Below, in pieces: positions 17,520 to 25,121 of a stretch of 64,000 bases of DNA. A program made the position numbers and the translations under genes. Below the pieces are notes generated by a model. It worked only from the letters and a program-made list of their open reading frames with translations, did not search any database and had not been told where the DNA came from. Source of the DNA: JAFGRU01 sp016934985 (GTDB taxonomy: Bacteria > Desulfobacterota > Desulfuromonadia > Desulfuromonadales > JAAYDE01); contig CAXXJQ010000009.1 of NCBI GenBank assembly GCA_963665045.2, positions 62,001 through 126,000 of the forward strand, written 5' to 3'. How positions within the stretch are numbered: position 1 is the first letter of the stretch; every line of letters begins with the position of its first letter.

Positions 17520-17804
17520 ATGCGCAAGTTCCGCTACCTGAAAGAAGTCGCCACCCTCGAACTCGACGAGGAGCGCTGCATCGGCTGCCGCCGCTGCCTT
17601 GAGGTCTGTCCGCATGGGGTTTTTGCCATAAGGGACGGGCGGGCGAGAATAATCGACCGCGACGCCTGTATCGAGTGTGGCGCCTGCGCCCGTAATTGCC
17701 CGGTGAGCACCGTGAGGGTCGATGCCGGTGTGGGTTGTGCCAATGCCCTTATCATCGAATGGCTTCATGAAAAAGGTCTTTTCCGAAACCGCAGCTGCTG
17801 CTGA
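17520..17804 (+). CDS. hgcB: mercury methylation ferredoxin HgcB
   Basis: This 94-residue 2[4Fe-4S] ferredoxin has cysteines 20, 23, 26, 30 and 50, 53, 56, 60 in two CxxCxxCxxxCP motifs. It also has the HgcB-specific extra cysteine (Cys73, in VGCANALI) and a C-terminal vicinal pair (Cys93-Cys94), thought to take part in Hg(II) handling and reduction of the HgcA corrinoid. All cysteines needed for Hg methylation are present, so the pair looks functional. An AAGGGG ribosome site lies before the ATG, and the gene follows hgcA after 19 bases in an evident operon. Confidence 0.96.
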   Translation: MRKFRYLKEVATLELDEERCIGCRRCLEVCPHGVFAIRDGRARIIDRDACIECGACARNCPVSTVRVDAGVGCANALIIEWLHEKGLFRNRSCC

Positions 17805-17915
17805 AACTCCTGAGGCAGAAAGGGCGGTGAGCCAAAGACTGGAGTTCGGGGAGCAGTAAACCTAACTCAAAAAAACTGGGCAGTGTCCCTAATTCCGTGC
17901 AGGCGGTTATTGGCT

Positions 17916-18269
17916 CTAACCTGGTCTTATTATCTCTTCGTTGCCATAAAGAATCAAATAGCCATCTTTGTCATCAACATCCATAAAATGCAGGACCCGG
18001 TAGGTCTCTTTATCTCCGCCGTAGTCGAGATTCCGACTGCCAACGTACGCAGGCGGCAGGAGCGACAGGCCGCCGAATTCAATGTGACCTAATGTTATGA
18101 ATGGGCACATATCCAGATGCACGACATCATCACTGCGGATCATCCAGGTCTCACCACCACGCGAGGGTAACGTCACCGAGAGAGTGATCCTGTTCTCAAA
18201 CAATTCGATCACCTTCAATTCAGCATCATGAGCATACCTGGAGAGGGTATCACGCAATTCGCATGTCAT
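17916..18269 (-). CDS. hypothetical protein
   Basis: This is a soluble protein of 117 residues with alternating strand-like segments (ITLSVTLP, HIEFGGLSLLPPAYV) and no cysteine cluster, signal or membrane helix. It is convergent with hgcB. I do not recognise the family; the compact mixed alpha/beta appearance and accessory setting would suit an immunity-like or cassette-borne protein, but that is speculation. It is the first of a series of unrelated small minus-strand genes extending to 24.7 kb. Confidence 0.65.
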   Translation of the reverse strand: MTCELRDTLSRYAHDAELKVIELFENRITLSVTLPSRGGETWMIRSDDVVHLDMCPFITLGHIEFGGLSLLPPAYVGSRNLDYGGDKETYRVLHFMDVDDKDGYLILYGNEEIIRPG

Positions 18270-18310
18270 TCAGATCTCCGGTTAACGATGAGACGGCTTG
18301 TTATGTGCTC

Positions 18311-18721
18311 TTATTTCCATTTATAGCCACATTTTTTACATCGGTATCTTTTAAGGAAGAAAAACAAGGGCAAAGAAAAAAGAAGGCTGATTGCAGCAAA
18401 TTTTCTGGTGTAATTTTTGATTTCAACTTCCGATGACTGGCAGTTAGGGCAAAAGAAATCAGGCTCCACACTTTTGCCGTTTTCCTCCGTTTCGGGAGCC
18501 AATTCGTGATAAGACCTCAGAATCTCTTCTGCCCTGGCCACGTCACTTTCAATCACTTTTAACTTAACCCCGCCGAGTGCGGACGAATAAAGCCAGTTAA
18601 TACCTATCGTAAATTCATTATCCAGAAAACACCTCACCCCATGGTCTTCAAGAATGGATTTATCAAGACCTGCTTGAGGTAAATCACGATATCGAAAAAT
18701 TGTGATTAAATTTTGTCCCAT
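18311..18721 (-). CDS. DUF2007-domain protein with C-terminal zinc ribbon
   Basis: The 136-residue product starts with a DUF2007 (putative signal-transducing) domain: IFRYRDLPQAGLDKSILEDH, NEFTIGINWLY and the ESDVARAEEIL helix. It ends with a CPNC...CKKCGYKWK zinc ribbon that encloses a hydrophobic segment (SLLFSLPLFFFL), possibly a membrane anchor. The ATG at 18721 begins the domain; an in-frame TTG 14 codons upstream lies in sequence that looks like spacer. No function is established for this family. Confidence 0.75.
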   Translation of the reverse strand: MGQNLITIFRYRDLPQAGLDKSILEDHGVRCFLDNEFTIGINWLYSSALGGVKLKVIESDVARAEEILRSYHELAPETEENGKSVEPDFFCPNCQSSEVEIKNYTRKFAAISLLFSLPLFFFLKRYRCKKCGYKWK

Positions 18722-18805
18722 ACGATTTATTGCCAAGCAACGGTTAAATTCAGCGGGCGCCAACGGCGATCCACTGAAACAATATGGCCGCTCTCCTGTT
18801 TTCTT

Positions 18806-19198
18806 TCAAGTACATTCCAATTCACCCGTCTCAAGCCAGGAAATGGCTTTATCCATATCCCTGAAATCGCGCTGTGGGATGGGATGTCCCCAGATTTCGG
18901 TTTGTGTTTCGTACATCCGAGACAACCCAAATGACAAGTCCTGGCTCACGACAAAGGCGGTCTTGCCATTTTCATCAAGAGCAGCATTTGATTTTGCAAA
19001 GGTGATTATCTGTTCCATTTCCTTTTGGGTGATTCCGAAAAGATCAGCATCCGTAAAATCCCACAATAGATTCGGAGTACCGCCATGCTTATAGAAATCC
19101 TCCAAAGCATGAATTGTCTCTTCACATGAAAGTACTCCACTCACCGTGAATAATGTCAGGGGTGAGTCCGTTCTCTTCGTTTTTTTGATTGAAACCAT
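18806..19198 (-). CDS. STAS/SpoIIAA-like small protein
   Basis: The 130-residue product has the layout of STAS- or SpoIIAA-like domains: a strand-rich start (PLTLFTVSGVLSCEETIHAL), then NLLWDFTDADLFGIT and an amphipathic helix, TAFVVSQDLSFGLSRMYE and a final helix. The AKTRDFRDM-type tail and the pattern resemble proteins annotated as hypothetical in integron or island contexts. The start at 19198 follows GGGAAAAGAG; the frame continues upstream through sequence without coding character. Function is unknown. Confidence 0.65.
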   Translation of the reverse strand: MVSIKKTKRTDSPLTLFTVSGVLSCEETIHALEDFYKHGGTPNLLWDFTDADLFGITQKEMEQIITFAKSNAALDENGKTAFVVSQDLSFGLSRMYETQTEIWGHPIPQRDFRDMDKAISWLETGELECT

Positions 19199-19309
19199 TT
19201 TACTCTTTTCCCAGATTCGATTCGCAATTGCAGCTTGGCACGGTTGGTTATAGTGAGCAAGCTGCGGCAACAGCAGCGCCGCCTGGACCAGCCGGTCAAA
19301 GGAGTACAG

Positions 19310-19495
19310 ATGAAACATTACACCCAACTTACCCACGAGCAAAGATACCAGATTCACGCTCTCAAAAAAGCAGGATATTCACAAGCCAGTATCGCAGATT
19401 TGCCCGAAGCCCATAAGTCAACAATCAGCCGTGAGCTGAGACGCAACTGCGGCAAGATGGTTCTGTTATTGCATTTTTCCCGGACATGGAGCTGA
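19310..19495 (+). pseudogene. IS30-family transposase remnant, N-terminal only
   Basis: The first 50 residues (TQLTHEQRYQIHALKKAGYSQ, then HKSTISRELRRNCG) are the N-terminal helix-turn-helix of IS30 transposases and have a good AAAGGAG ribosome site. After RRNCG the similarity stops and the frame ends after a short unrelated tail, so the DDE catalytic domain is missing. No inverted repeats of an intact element were found. It marks a past insertion in this accessory region; the downstream NlpC/P60 gene starts 22 bases later. Confidence 0.8.
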
Positions 19496-19517
19496 AGACG
19501 AATAAGGGGGTGGAGCA

Positions 19518-20057
19518 ATGTTGAAAAAATATTACCGGCAATTGTTGTTGATCGGATCAAAGGCCTCGGTGATGTCAGTGCTCTTGATGGCCATCCTGGT
19601 TACGGGGTGTGGCGGCCCGGCCTCGGTTCAGTCCCGGCCACAAATGGAGAAGGCGGCACTGCCCGCCAATGGTTCCGATCCCCTGGAACAGCGCCTGAGG
19701 TCTGAAGTGCGGGAATGGCTGGGAACACCGCACCGCATGGGCGGCGTAACCCGAACGGGCGTCGATTGTTCGGGTTTTGTGCAGCGGATGTACAAGGATA
19801 TTTTTCAGCAGAACATCCCCCGTTCAACCTCCCTGCAGGTGAGGTCCGGGCAGCCGGTGGATAAAAAGCAGCTTCGCCCCGGCGACCTGGTGTTTTTCAA
19901 AATCCCCTATAAGGGGCGCCATGTCGGGATTTATCTGGGTGGGAAGGAATTCGCCCATGCATCCACAAGCAGGGGCGTGATGATATCCAGCCTTGGACAA
20001 GACTATTGGCACACATCCTACTGGACAGCCCGCCGCTATTCCACCCGCTCAAATTGA
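19518..20057 (+). CDS. NlpC/P60 family cell-wall hydrolase, lipoprotein
   Basis: The 179-residue product has a lipoprotein signal (LVTGC lipobox at about residue 31) and a C-terminal NlpC/P60 papain-like domain. The catalytic Cys is in VDCSGFVQRMY and the His in HVGIYLGG, followed by FAHAS. Relatives such as E. coli MepS/Spr cleave peptidoglycan cross-links. The length matches small Spr-like lipoproteins. An AAGGGGGTGGAG ribosome site precedes ATG 19518. It is the only intact plus-strand gene in the accessory region. Confidence 0.9.
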   Translation: MLKKYYRQLLLIGSKASVMSVLLMAILVTGCGGPASVQSRPQMEKAALPANGSDPLEQRLRSEVREWLGTPHRMGGVTRTGVDCSGFVQRMYKDIFQQNIPRSTSLQVRSGQPVDKKQLRPGDLVFFKIPYKGRHVGIYLGGKEFAHASTSRGVMISSLGQDYWHTSYWTARRYSTRSN

Positions 20058-20149
20058 ACATAAAAAGGGTCAAGGGTAAGACCTGCAAAAATGAAAGTAG
20101 AAAAATTTTCCCTCCATCCTGCAATCTTCCAGGCGCGACACCGGACCTG

Positions 20150-20764
20150 CTATCTGAACCAGTGCTCACTATCCAGCTCTTCTGAATTAGATTTAAAATG
20201 CCGTATCAGCCCCGGGAAAAATTTCAGAAAATCCTTTTCTATGCCGCAAATCTCCCTTTTTATTACTGGTATATAATCTACGGCAGATTCTTTAGATAAT
20301 ATTCTTTCCGACAGTCTTCGATCTATACGGGCAAAAGCGGCTTCCAAGCCCTCAACAGTCCCATAGCTTGTGAGGTTATTAGAATTTATGAGCCGACGAA
20401 CAAATGATTTTGCATCATCGGGATAAGACTCAGCCGCAGCGATGGCTTTTTCATAAAATTCACCAATAAACTTTTCCAGGCTTTTCTTTGAATACCGTTC
20501 CCAGTTTTTAATCAGCAGATGATCATATGCGATATCTATAATCACGCCCTTTAAATAGCCCTTGGCGCCCAGCCTGGACTTGCTTTTTGAGACAACTTCA
20601 TGAGAGTCAGTAAATGAATCTATTCTCCCATGCATCCTTATACCTTCTTCTAATTTTTTACTGGAACCTTGCCAGCTTTTACCTTTAAGGGGATCAGCCA
20701 GTAAATTTCCCAATTGATAGTCTATATGGTTTTCCGAGATAAAAATATGAGCCAGCCAATTCAT
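20150..20764 (-). CDS. acyl carrier protein phosphodiesterase-like protein (AcpH family)
   Basis: The 204-residue product shows the AcpH (DUF479) pattern: MNWLAHIFIS, GNLLADPLKG, GIRMHGRIDSFTDSH and IIDIAYDHLLIKNW, which contain the His/Asp residues expected to bind metal in this HD-like fold. AcpH removes the 4'-phosphopantetheine arm from holo-ACP. The last third diverges more, as is normal in this family. No fatty-acid genes are nearby, and the gene seems to be part of the accessory set. Confidence 0.85.
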   Translation of the reverse strand: MNWLAHIFISENHIDYQLGNLLADPLKGKSWQGSSKKLEEGIRMHGRIDSFTDSHEVVSKSKSRLGAKGYLKGVIIDIAYDHLLIKNWERYSKKSLEKFIGEFYEKAIAAAESYPDDAKSFVRRLINSNNLTSYGTVEGLEAAFARIDRRLSERILSKESAVDYIPVIKREICGIEKDFLKFFPGLIRHFKSNSEELDSEHWFR

Positions 20765-20865
20765 AATTGCCTTAAAAATTTCTTTTCAGAGTACATAACA
20801 ACGCTATAGAAAAACTATGTCTAGAAGAAGGGGGCACCCATTAATTGGACTGCAATGTTCGGCCA

Positions 20866-21159
20866 TTAATCTTTTTGAAACCCCTCAACAATAATAGCCT
20901 GCGCATCAGCACCCTCTTCACGAAGTGGTGCAACTGCGCTATATTCCGGAGACTTCAGCCAATTCTGAATTTGATCTTCAGATTGAAATTCAATGACGAT
21001 GATCCTTTCCGGCTTCCAGCTTCCGAATGACTGTATCTTTTCTCCGCGGACATGATAATGGCCGCCATATTTTTTAACAATTGGGGACACCCGATCAATA
21101 TATTGACTATATTTCTCTGCGTTTTTTATTTTTGATTGAATAATCATGAAAACAGACAT
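20866..21159 (-). CDS. DUF1330 family protein
   Basis: The 97-residue product is a ferredoxin-fold dimeric alpha/beta-barrel type protein of the DUF1330 family: MIIQSKIKNAEKYSQYIDRV, then YGGHYHVRGEKIQSFGSW and RIIVIEFQSEDQIQNWLKS. The start at ATG 21159 begins the conserved first strand. Function is unknown. The 5' third of this gene and its leader are duplicated in tandem 188 bases upstream (21240-21347). Confidence 0.85.
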   Translation of the reverse strand: MSVFMIIQSKIKNAEKYSQYIDRVSPIVKKYGGHYHVRGEKIQSFGSWKPERIIVIEFQSEDQIQNWLKSPEYSAVAPLREEGADAQAIIVEGFQKD

Positions 21160-21470
21160 TCTAATCCTCACTGATAGCACCGGCAGCACCTGAGTCAGGC
21201 TTGGATAACGGAGTTAGGTGGTTTGCGGCTCATGAAAAATCAATAAGTCCTTTTGTCAAGCCTGACCCCTAAGCTCTTCCGATCAATATATTGACTATAT
21301 TTCTCTGCGTTTTTTATTTTTGATTGAATAATCATGAAAATAGACATTCTTATCCTCACTTTAGCGCCGAACGCAGCACCGGGGTCCCGAGTTTGACTAA
21401 CGGAGTTACTAATTTTGCGGGTCATGAAAAATCAATAAGTCCTTTTGTCAAGCCTGCCCCCTAAGCTTTT
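21093..21470. repeat. imperfect tandem duplication, 188-bp period
   Basis: Two units start at 21093 and 21281 with the same GATCAATATATTGACTATAT block, share about 70 nearly identical bases, diverge in the middle, and agree again from AACGGAGTTA to CCTAAGCT (21208 and 21400 onwards). Each holds the first 23 codons of the DUF1330 gene on the minus strand plus its leader. Only the left unit continues into a full gene. Confidence 0.85.
21240..21347 (-). pseudogene. truncated duplicate of the DUF1330 gene
   Basis: The first 23 codons match the DUF1330 gene at 21159 almost exactly (MSIFMIIQSKIKNAEKYSQY), after which the frame runs into the repeat's shared flank and stops. It is the broken copy from the 188-bp tandem duplication and is not expected to make a stable protein. 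Confidence 0.8.
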
Positions 21471-21532
21471 ATATTTGCAGGAAGTCTTTGATGAAAGCCG
21501 AAATGGTGCACATGCAATTTGAATTCAACGTG

Positions 21533-21610
21533 GAAGTAAATCAAGTGTCAGGTCTACACATTTGACAACTTGCTAAGTTTGTCAAATGTGTAGACCTGAC
21601 ACCCCCCAAT
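21533..21610. repeat. palindromic repeat, copy 1 (REP/MITE-like)
   Basis: This 78-base block is identical to 23122-23199. Its core (21545-21602) is a 22-bp perfect inverted repeat starting GTGTCAGGTCTACACATTTGAC, with further AACTT/AAGTT pairing around a 3-base loop. It lies just past the stop of the 331-residue HEPN-like gene. It resembles REP sequences mobilised by RAYT transposases. Confidence 0.85.
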
Positions 21611-21621
21611 AATCCATGGAT

Positions 21622-22617
21622 TCAAGACGCTGGTTCTGATGCGGCCTGTACGAAACTAGCTTGTAATACGCGAAAACTGATTTCTCGAATCCTTGTTACC
21701 GCTTGGCCTAGGTCTTCACCTGGCACATAGCCATCATGAACAAGGCGGCTTCTCACATCGTAAAGGCGAACTGCTTCCCGAGAAAGTGCCTCCGCCTCTG
21801 GATCTGATGAACCCAGCGTCAAAAGCACAAGACTGCGAATACTTGAACGAATTGATTTCACCTTTCTAAACCCGACTTCGCGTATAAGTGACTCGTATGC
21901 ATCCCACTCTTCACTTTCTGGAGAGGCAGCTTCTTGGAGTTTTTTGATTTCGTCGATCCAACGGTCGATTGCATTGCACGCTGACTGGTGCTTGGGCTCC
22001 GAAGGTGCAAGGGCTTCCAATACCATGGTGAGTGTCAGGAAACGGGCATATGTGGATGCTTCATTAAAAAATGCATTGTACAAGTCAAGGGCCACCTTTA
22101 GTTTCGTATTCGACAAAACTGCCTCTGGCCGAGGGAATGACAAGGCCTCATTTATAAAAGCAACGGTTCTGTCCGGTGCGAAACCTTGGCGTAAAGTAAC
22201 ATCTCCCCCAGTCATGACTCTCACGGCCTTGTCAGATCCATAAACAGCGGGGCTTGCGCCGTCAAGGATGCTGTCTAGCTTGTCTACCCCGAGCCCCACC
22301 GATTTGGAGAAATTCTTACCCGCTACATAAGGGTTTTCGGTGAATCTGATGTTCTGCGGTGATAGCTCGCCGATTGGAGATAAGCCTTGGTGCAAAAGCG
22401 CCCACATTAACCCAGCCCATAGTTTAGGTATGAACCTCGTCCCGGCCTTTTCATCAGGGAACTCGCCAACTGAGAAAAAATAATAACCACTCCGAGAGGC
22501 AAGACGCAGGCTAAGGCCAAGGCATTCAGTATCATAGGGCTGGTCAAGCTTTGAAAACTCCTGTCCTGGTGCCAACCGAAACGGGAAACGTAAGATATAT
22601 CCTTTGCATTCTGTCAT
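21622..22617 (-). CDS. hypothetical protein with C-terminal HEPN-like domain
   Basis: This 331-residue soluble protein is unknown in its N-terminal half. The C-terminal half is helical and contains YDVRSRLVHDG, the R-x4-H motif of HEPN domains in the form seen in ApeA-like proteins, after the segment ARFLTLTMVLEALAP. HEPN proteins are often RNases in toxin-antitoxin or anti-phage systems, and ApeA is a known abortive-infection effector. The next gene upstream also encodes an HEPN-like motif. Both lie between the two palindromic repeats. Domain call is moderate; the defence role is inference. Confidence 0.65.
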   Translation of the reverse strand: MTECKGYILRFPFRLAPGQEFSKLDQPYDTECLGLSLRLASRSGYYFFSVGEFPDEKAGTRFIPKLWAGLMWALLHQGLSPIGELSPQNIRFTENPYVAGKNFSKSVGLGVDKLDSILDGASPAVYGSDKAVRVMTGGDVTLRQGFAPDRTVAFINEALSFPRPEAVLSNTKLKVALDLYNAFFNEASTYARFLTLTMVLEALAPSEPKHQSACNAIDRWIDEIKKLQEAASPESEEWDAYESLIREVGFRKVKSIRSSIRSLVLLTLGSSDPEAEALSREAVRLYDVRSRLVHDGYVPGEDLGQAVTRIREISFRVLQASFVQAASEPAS

Positions 22618-22679
22618 GGTTCTCTGAGTTTTGCTGTTGGGTGCCCTTCACAAGGCATTAGTAAAGAAAACTGTGCCGT

Positions 22680-23099
22680 TTATTTCTGCTGTTTTTGATA
22701 AGTAGAAATTTTCTCGGCAAACAGTCCCATTTCTTTAAGCCAAATCGCTATATCTGAAAATTTAACCTCCAATTGTCCAATGACGAGTCGATCAATAGAC
22801 TTAACAGTCTGGTTTTTTTCGGTTGGATGTGGAACCTCGGGCCCATCAGGTTTTACGGCGATGGGCTGCCCCTGCTGAATTCTTCCATCCATTAGATGTT
22901 GCTCTGTATGATGAATCTCGTTACGAAATCTTCTGAGATGATCAGATACATAATCCGCCACAAATCTTGGCCTCTGTTCGCTCAGAGCTCTACGCAGGCT
23001 TTCAGGTAAATCCTTGTTTCGTCGAAGACGCGTGAAACAATTGGTCGCCCGATGCATATCAGACAAACAACTTTCAAAATGTGAAACTGACCGATTCAT
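22680..23099 (-). CDS. small helical protein with HEPN-like RNEIHH motif
   Basis: The 139-residue all-helical product has RFRNEIHHTEQHL in the middle, which fits the R-x4-H active-site pattern of HEPN domains and the arginine/histidine-rich face of such helices. TAGGAGC before the start is a good ribosome site. It is followed by the 331-residue HEPN-like gene on the same strand 62 bases on, so the two may form a pair. I cannot name the family, and a short motif alone is weak evidence. Confidence 0.55.
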   Translation of the reverse strand: MNRSVSHFESCLSDMHRATNCFTRLRRNKDLPESLRRALSEQRPRFVADYVSDHLRRFRNEIHHTEQHLMDGRIQQGQPIAVKPDGPEVPHPTEKNQTVKSIDRLVIGQLEVKFSDIAIWLKEMGLFAEKISTYQKQQK

Positions 23100-23121
23100 T
23101 GCTCCTAGAAGTAAATCAAGA

Positions 23122-23199
23122 GAAGTAAATCAAGTGTCAGGTCTACACATTTGACAACTTGCTAAGTTTGTCAAATGTGTAGACCTGACACCCCCCAAT
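23122..23199. repeat. palindromic repeat, copy 2 (REP/MITE-like)
   Basis: This is a perfect copy of 21533-21610, in the same orientation, with the hairpin core at 23134-23191. The 14 bases AGAAGTAAATCAAG before the core are duplicated in tandem (23108-23134), a trace of insertion or slippage. The two copies flank the HEPN-like gene pair. Confidence 0.85.
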
Positions 23200-23244
23200 T
23201 CTGCTTTTCCGTACGAAGCACCATGATTGATAAGACGTGCCTGC

Positions 23245-23877
23245 TCAACGTAATTCTGTACCGGATCTGCGCTTCGCGAACCGGTAGATCATCCGGCCCA
23301 CCTTGCCGGTGATGTAAATCACCAACACCGAAAAGAGAAACAAGATGGGAGCAAGAGCATTCCCGTATTCGAAAGCGTGTCCAAAGACACGATTCCCCTC
23401 AATTTCATATACACCGTTGAGAAACTGGCCCGGTATGTCGTAGCCCATGCTCACCGTGGCGGTTCCGTCCCGATTTTGCAGGACGGATACCGGGTCCTTC
23501 TGCCAGACGGCATTCATTTCCGCTTGAGTGAGTTTCGGGGTTATTCCGGTGATTCGTACGGTGTTGCCCTCCACCGCGAAGGCGTAAGGCAATGGATGAT
23601 CTGCGTCGGTATCCAGGCCATTTCCCACCGGCCAGTTGAAATCCACCCCTCCACTCACCCGTACCTGGAAGGAGTTGGTAGCATTTTCAACGACGAGTTC
23701 CGCCCCCGGGGCGGGTTTGGCGAAATATACGGGCGGACCGAAAGGGTGGGGGCCTGTCAGCTTTCGCGGCGAAAACATATAGTAGCCCCCCACCAGGAAA
23801 ACCAGCAGGCAGGTGAGCCCCCACCAGTGCCTCCGGAAAAGCGAAGGACGTTTTGTTGCAGATTCGGCCTCGGCCAT
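23245..23877 (-). CDS. hypothetical membrane protein with two helices
   Basis: The 210-residue product has a cytoplasmic N-terminus, a transmembrane helix at about residues 20-36, a periplasmic domain of about 120 residues rich in beta strands (ELVVENATNSFQVRVSGG) and a second helix near residue 180 (ILFLFSVLVIYITG), followed by a basic tail. No catalytic motif or family was recognised. It stands between the palindromic repeat and a possible cassette boundary. Confidence 0.65.
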   Translation of the reverse strand: MAEAESATKRPSLFRRHWWGLTCLLVFLVGGYYMFSPRKLTGPHPFGPPVYFAKPAPGAELVVENATNSFQVRVSGGVDFNWPVGNGLDTDADHPLPYAFAVEGNTVRITGITPKLTQAEMNAVWQKDPVSVLQNRDGTATVSMGYDIPGQFLNGVYEIEGNRVFGHAFEYGNALAPILFLFSVLVIYITGKVGRMIYRFAKRRSGTELR

Positions 23878-23993
23878 CGTTTTTTTCTCCGGTTCGCTTC
23901 AGCTGTTCCCACCACCCATGGATTCCATGAGAAGTAAGGGGTCAAGTCTCCGTTTGACTCTTGCTGTGGCAAACTGCGAGGTTGGGTCGGACC

Positions 23994-24084
23994 AAGCTAA
24001 CCTTTTAATCTCATTGTATTTTCCCCATTCACAGACCCGTTTCATTCGCCTACAAGGCCCTTATGCCTCTCCGGTTGTTAGCTT
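23994..24084 (-). repeat. integron attC-like site (tentative)
   Basis: AAGCTAAC (23994-24001) and GTTAGCTT (24077-24084) form terminal 8-bp inverted repeats 91 bases apart, overlapping the stop codon of the zinc-ribbon gene. A further AAGCTAAC on the far side of that gene (24740-24747) makes the unit look like a gene cassette with core sites at both ends. The inner L boxes of a classical attC are not evident. Confidence 0.35.
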
Positions 24085-24716
24085 TCTTCCTTTATTTCTG
24101 TGCCACCACAGTAAATGCAGTACGATACATTTGGAGCGAGTTGGTGGCCGCACTTGACACAAAAAACATTTTTTCCGTTTTCTTTAGCGGGTATTTTCAC
24201 TTCCTTTAGGACGCCAAAACGTGTTTCTGTTATTTCAGCAACCAACTTTGCAAAATTGATTGAGGCATCTTCTTGTCCACCGTGAATATCAATTACACTA
24301 TCTCCGAATATGACGCCGAACCAACCAGTTTGTTCTGACCCTTCACCCCAAAATTCAAATAGAGGAATTTTTTCTTTTCTTTTTATTGTGACAACACAAA
24401 CAATAAAACTTTGCAATGAGTCGTGACGGCCATACCCGCCGGGAACAAAACCAAAAGACGTTGGAATCTCAAGTTGTTCTCGGTCGATGTACTCAATTTC
24501 CAAAAAGGGAATGCTATTGTGCTTTACAATGAACCACCATTTTCGAGTTTTGATTCTTATTTCTCTTTTTATTCGATCACATTCAACTTTTTTGCTGACC
24601 GAGAAAAGCATAAACGCTTGCTTTATAAATGATGTTTTTGCAAGGGCACCCCATTCTTTACGGCGGACCTTTGGGCCAGAGTAAAAAAATGGGACAGTGT
24701 AGGTTTCAACGCTCAC
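24078..24716 (-). CDS. hypothetical protein with C-terminal zinc ribbon
   Basis: The 212-residue product is soluble and mainly beta-strand. It ends in FCVKCGHQLAPNVSYCIYCGG, a CxxC...CxxC zinc ribbon close to the C-terminus, after a region (FVPGGYGRHDSLQSFIVCVVTI) that I cannot assign. Its stop codon TAA is part of the motif AAGCTAAC, as is common where an integron cassette gene runs into its attC site. Function is unknown. Confidence 0.7.
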   Translation of the reverse strand: MSVETYTVPFFYSGPKVRRKEWGALAKTSFIKQAFMLFSVSKKVECDRIKREIRIKTRKWWFIVKHNSIPFLEIEYIDREQLEIPTSFGFVPGGYGRHDSLQSFIVCVVTIKRKEKIPLFEFWGEGSEQTGWFGVIFGDSVIDIHGGQEDASINFAKLVAEITETRFGVLKEVKIPAKENGKNVFCVKCGHQLAPNVSYCIYCGGTEIKEES

Positions 24717-25071
24717 GAAAGTGCCCTTTTAAATTTTTTAAGCTAACGAATTTAATATTAAGGTTAAAAAGTGGAAAATTTCCCCTTTGATTTTCCAGTA
24801 TTAAAAACCTGCCAGGCGAGCCTCAAAGAACACGGACCCTTTTTTCCAAAAAACATTTTAGAGTCTCCCATTGCCATTTTGTCAATCTAGCAAAATTAGC
24901 TCTTTTTCACAAAGAAAATCCCAATGCTTGGAATTGGTTCCGGCCCAATATTCCCTGAACCGAACGGGTGAAATACCGTCAACCAACTAAAAAACCTCTA
25001 TGGCCGCAAAAACTTGACGGAATAAAAAAAATTTACCCTATCCGGAAAAAAGAGTTGATTTTCGCCAATAC
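24717..25071. other. AT-rich intergenic region before the ars operon
   Basis: No gene was recognised. It contains AAGCTAAC at 24740-24747, a candidate outer cassette boundary, and otherwise AT-rich spacer that probably includes the arsR promoter near its right end. It marks the end of the accessory region. Confidence 0.5.
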
Positions 25072-25095
25072 ATCGCTATATTCTTTTTTAGCGAT
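25072..25095. promoter_or_regulatory. candidate ArsR operator
   Basis: ATCGCTA (25072-25078) and TAGCGAT (25089-25095) are perfect inverted half-sites separated by 10 bases, 26 bases before the arsR start. Place and symmetry fit a dimeric ArsR/SmtB repressor site over the promoter. Confidence 0.6.
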
Positions 25096-25121
25096 ATATC
25101 AATTCTCAAAGCATATACGAG

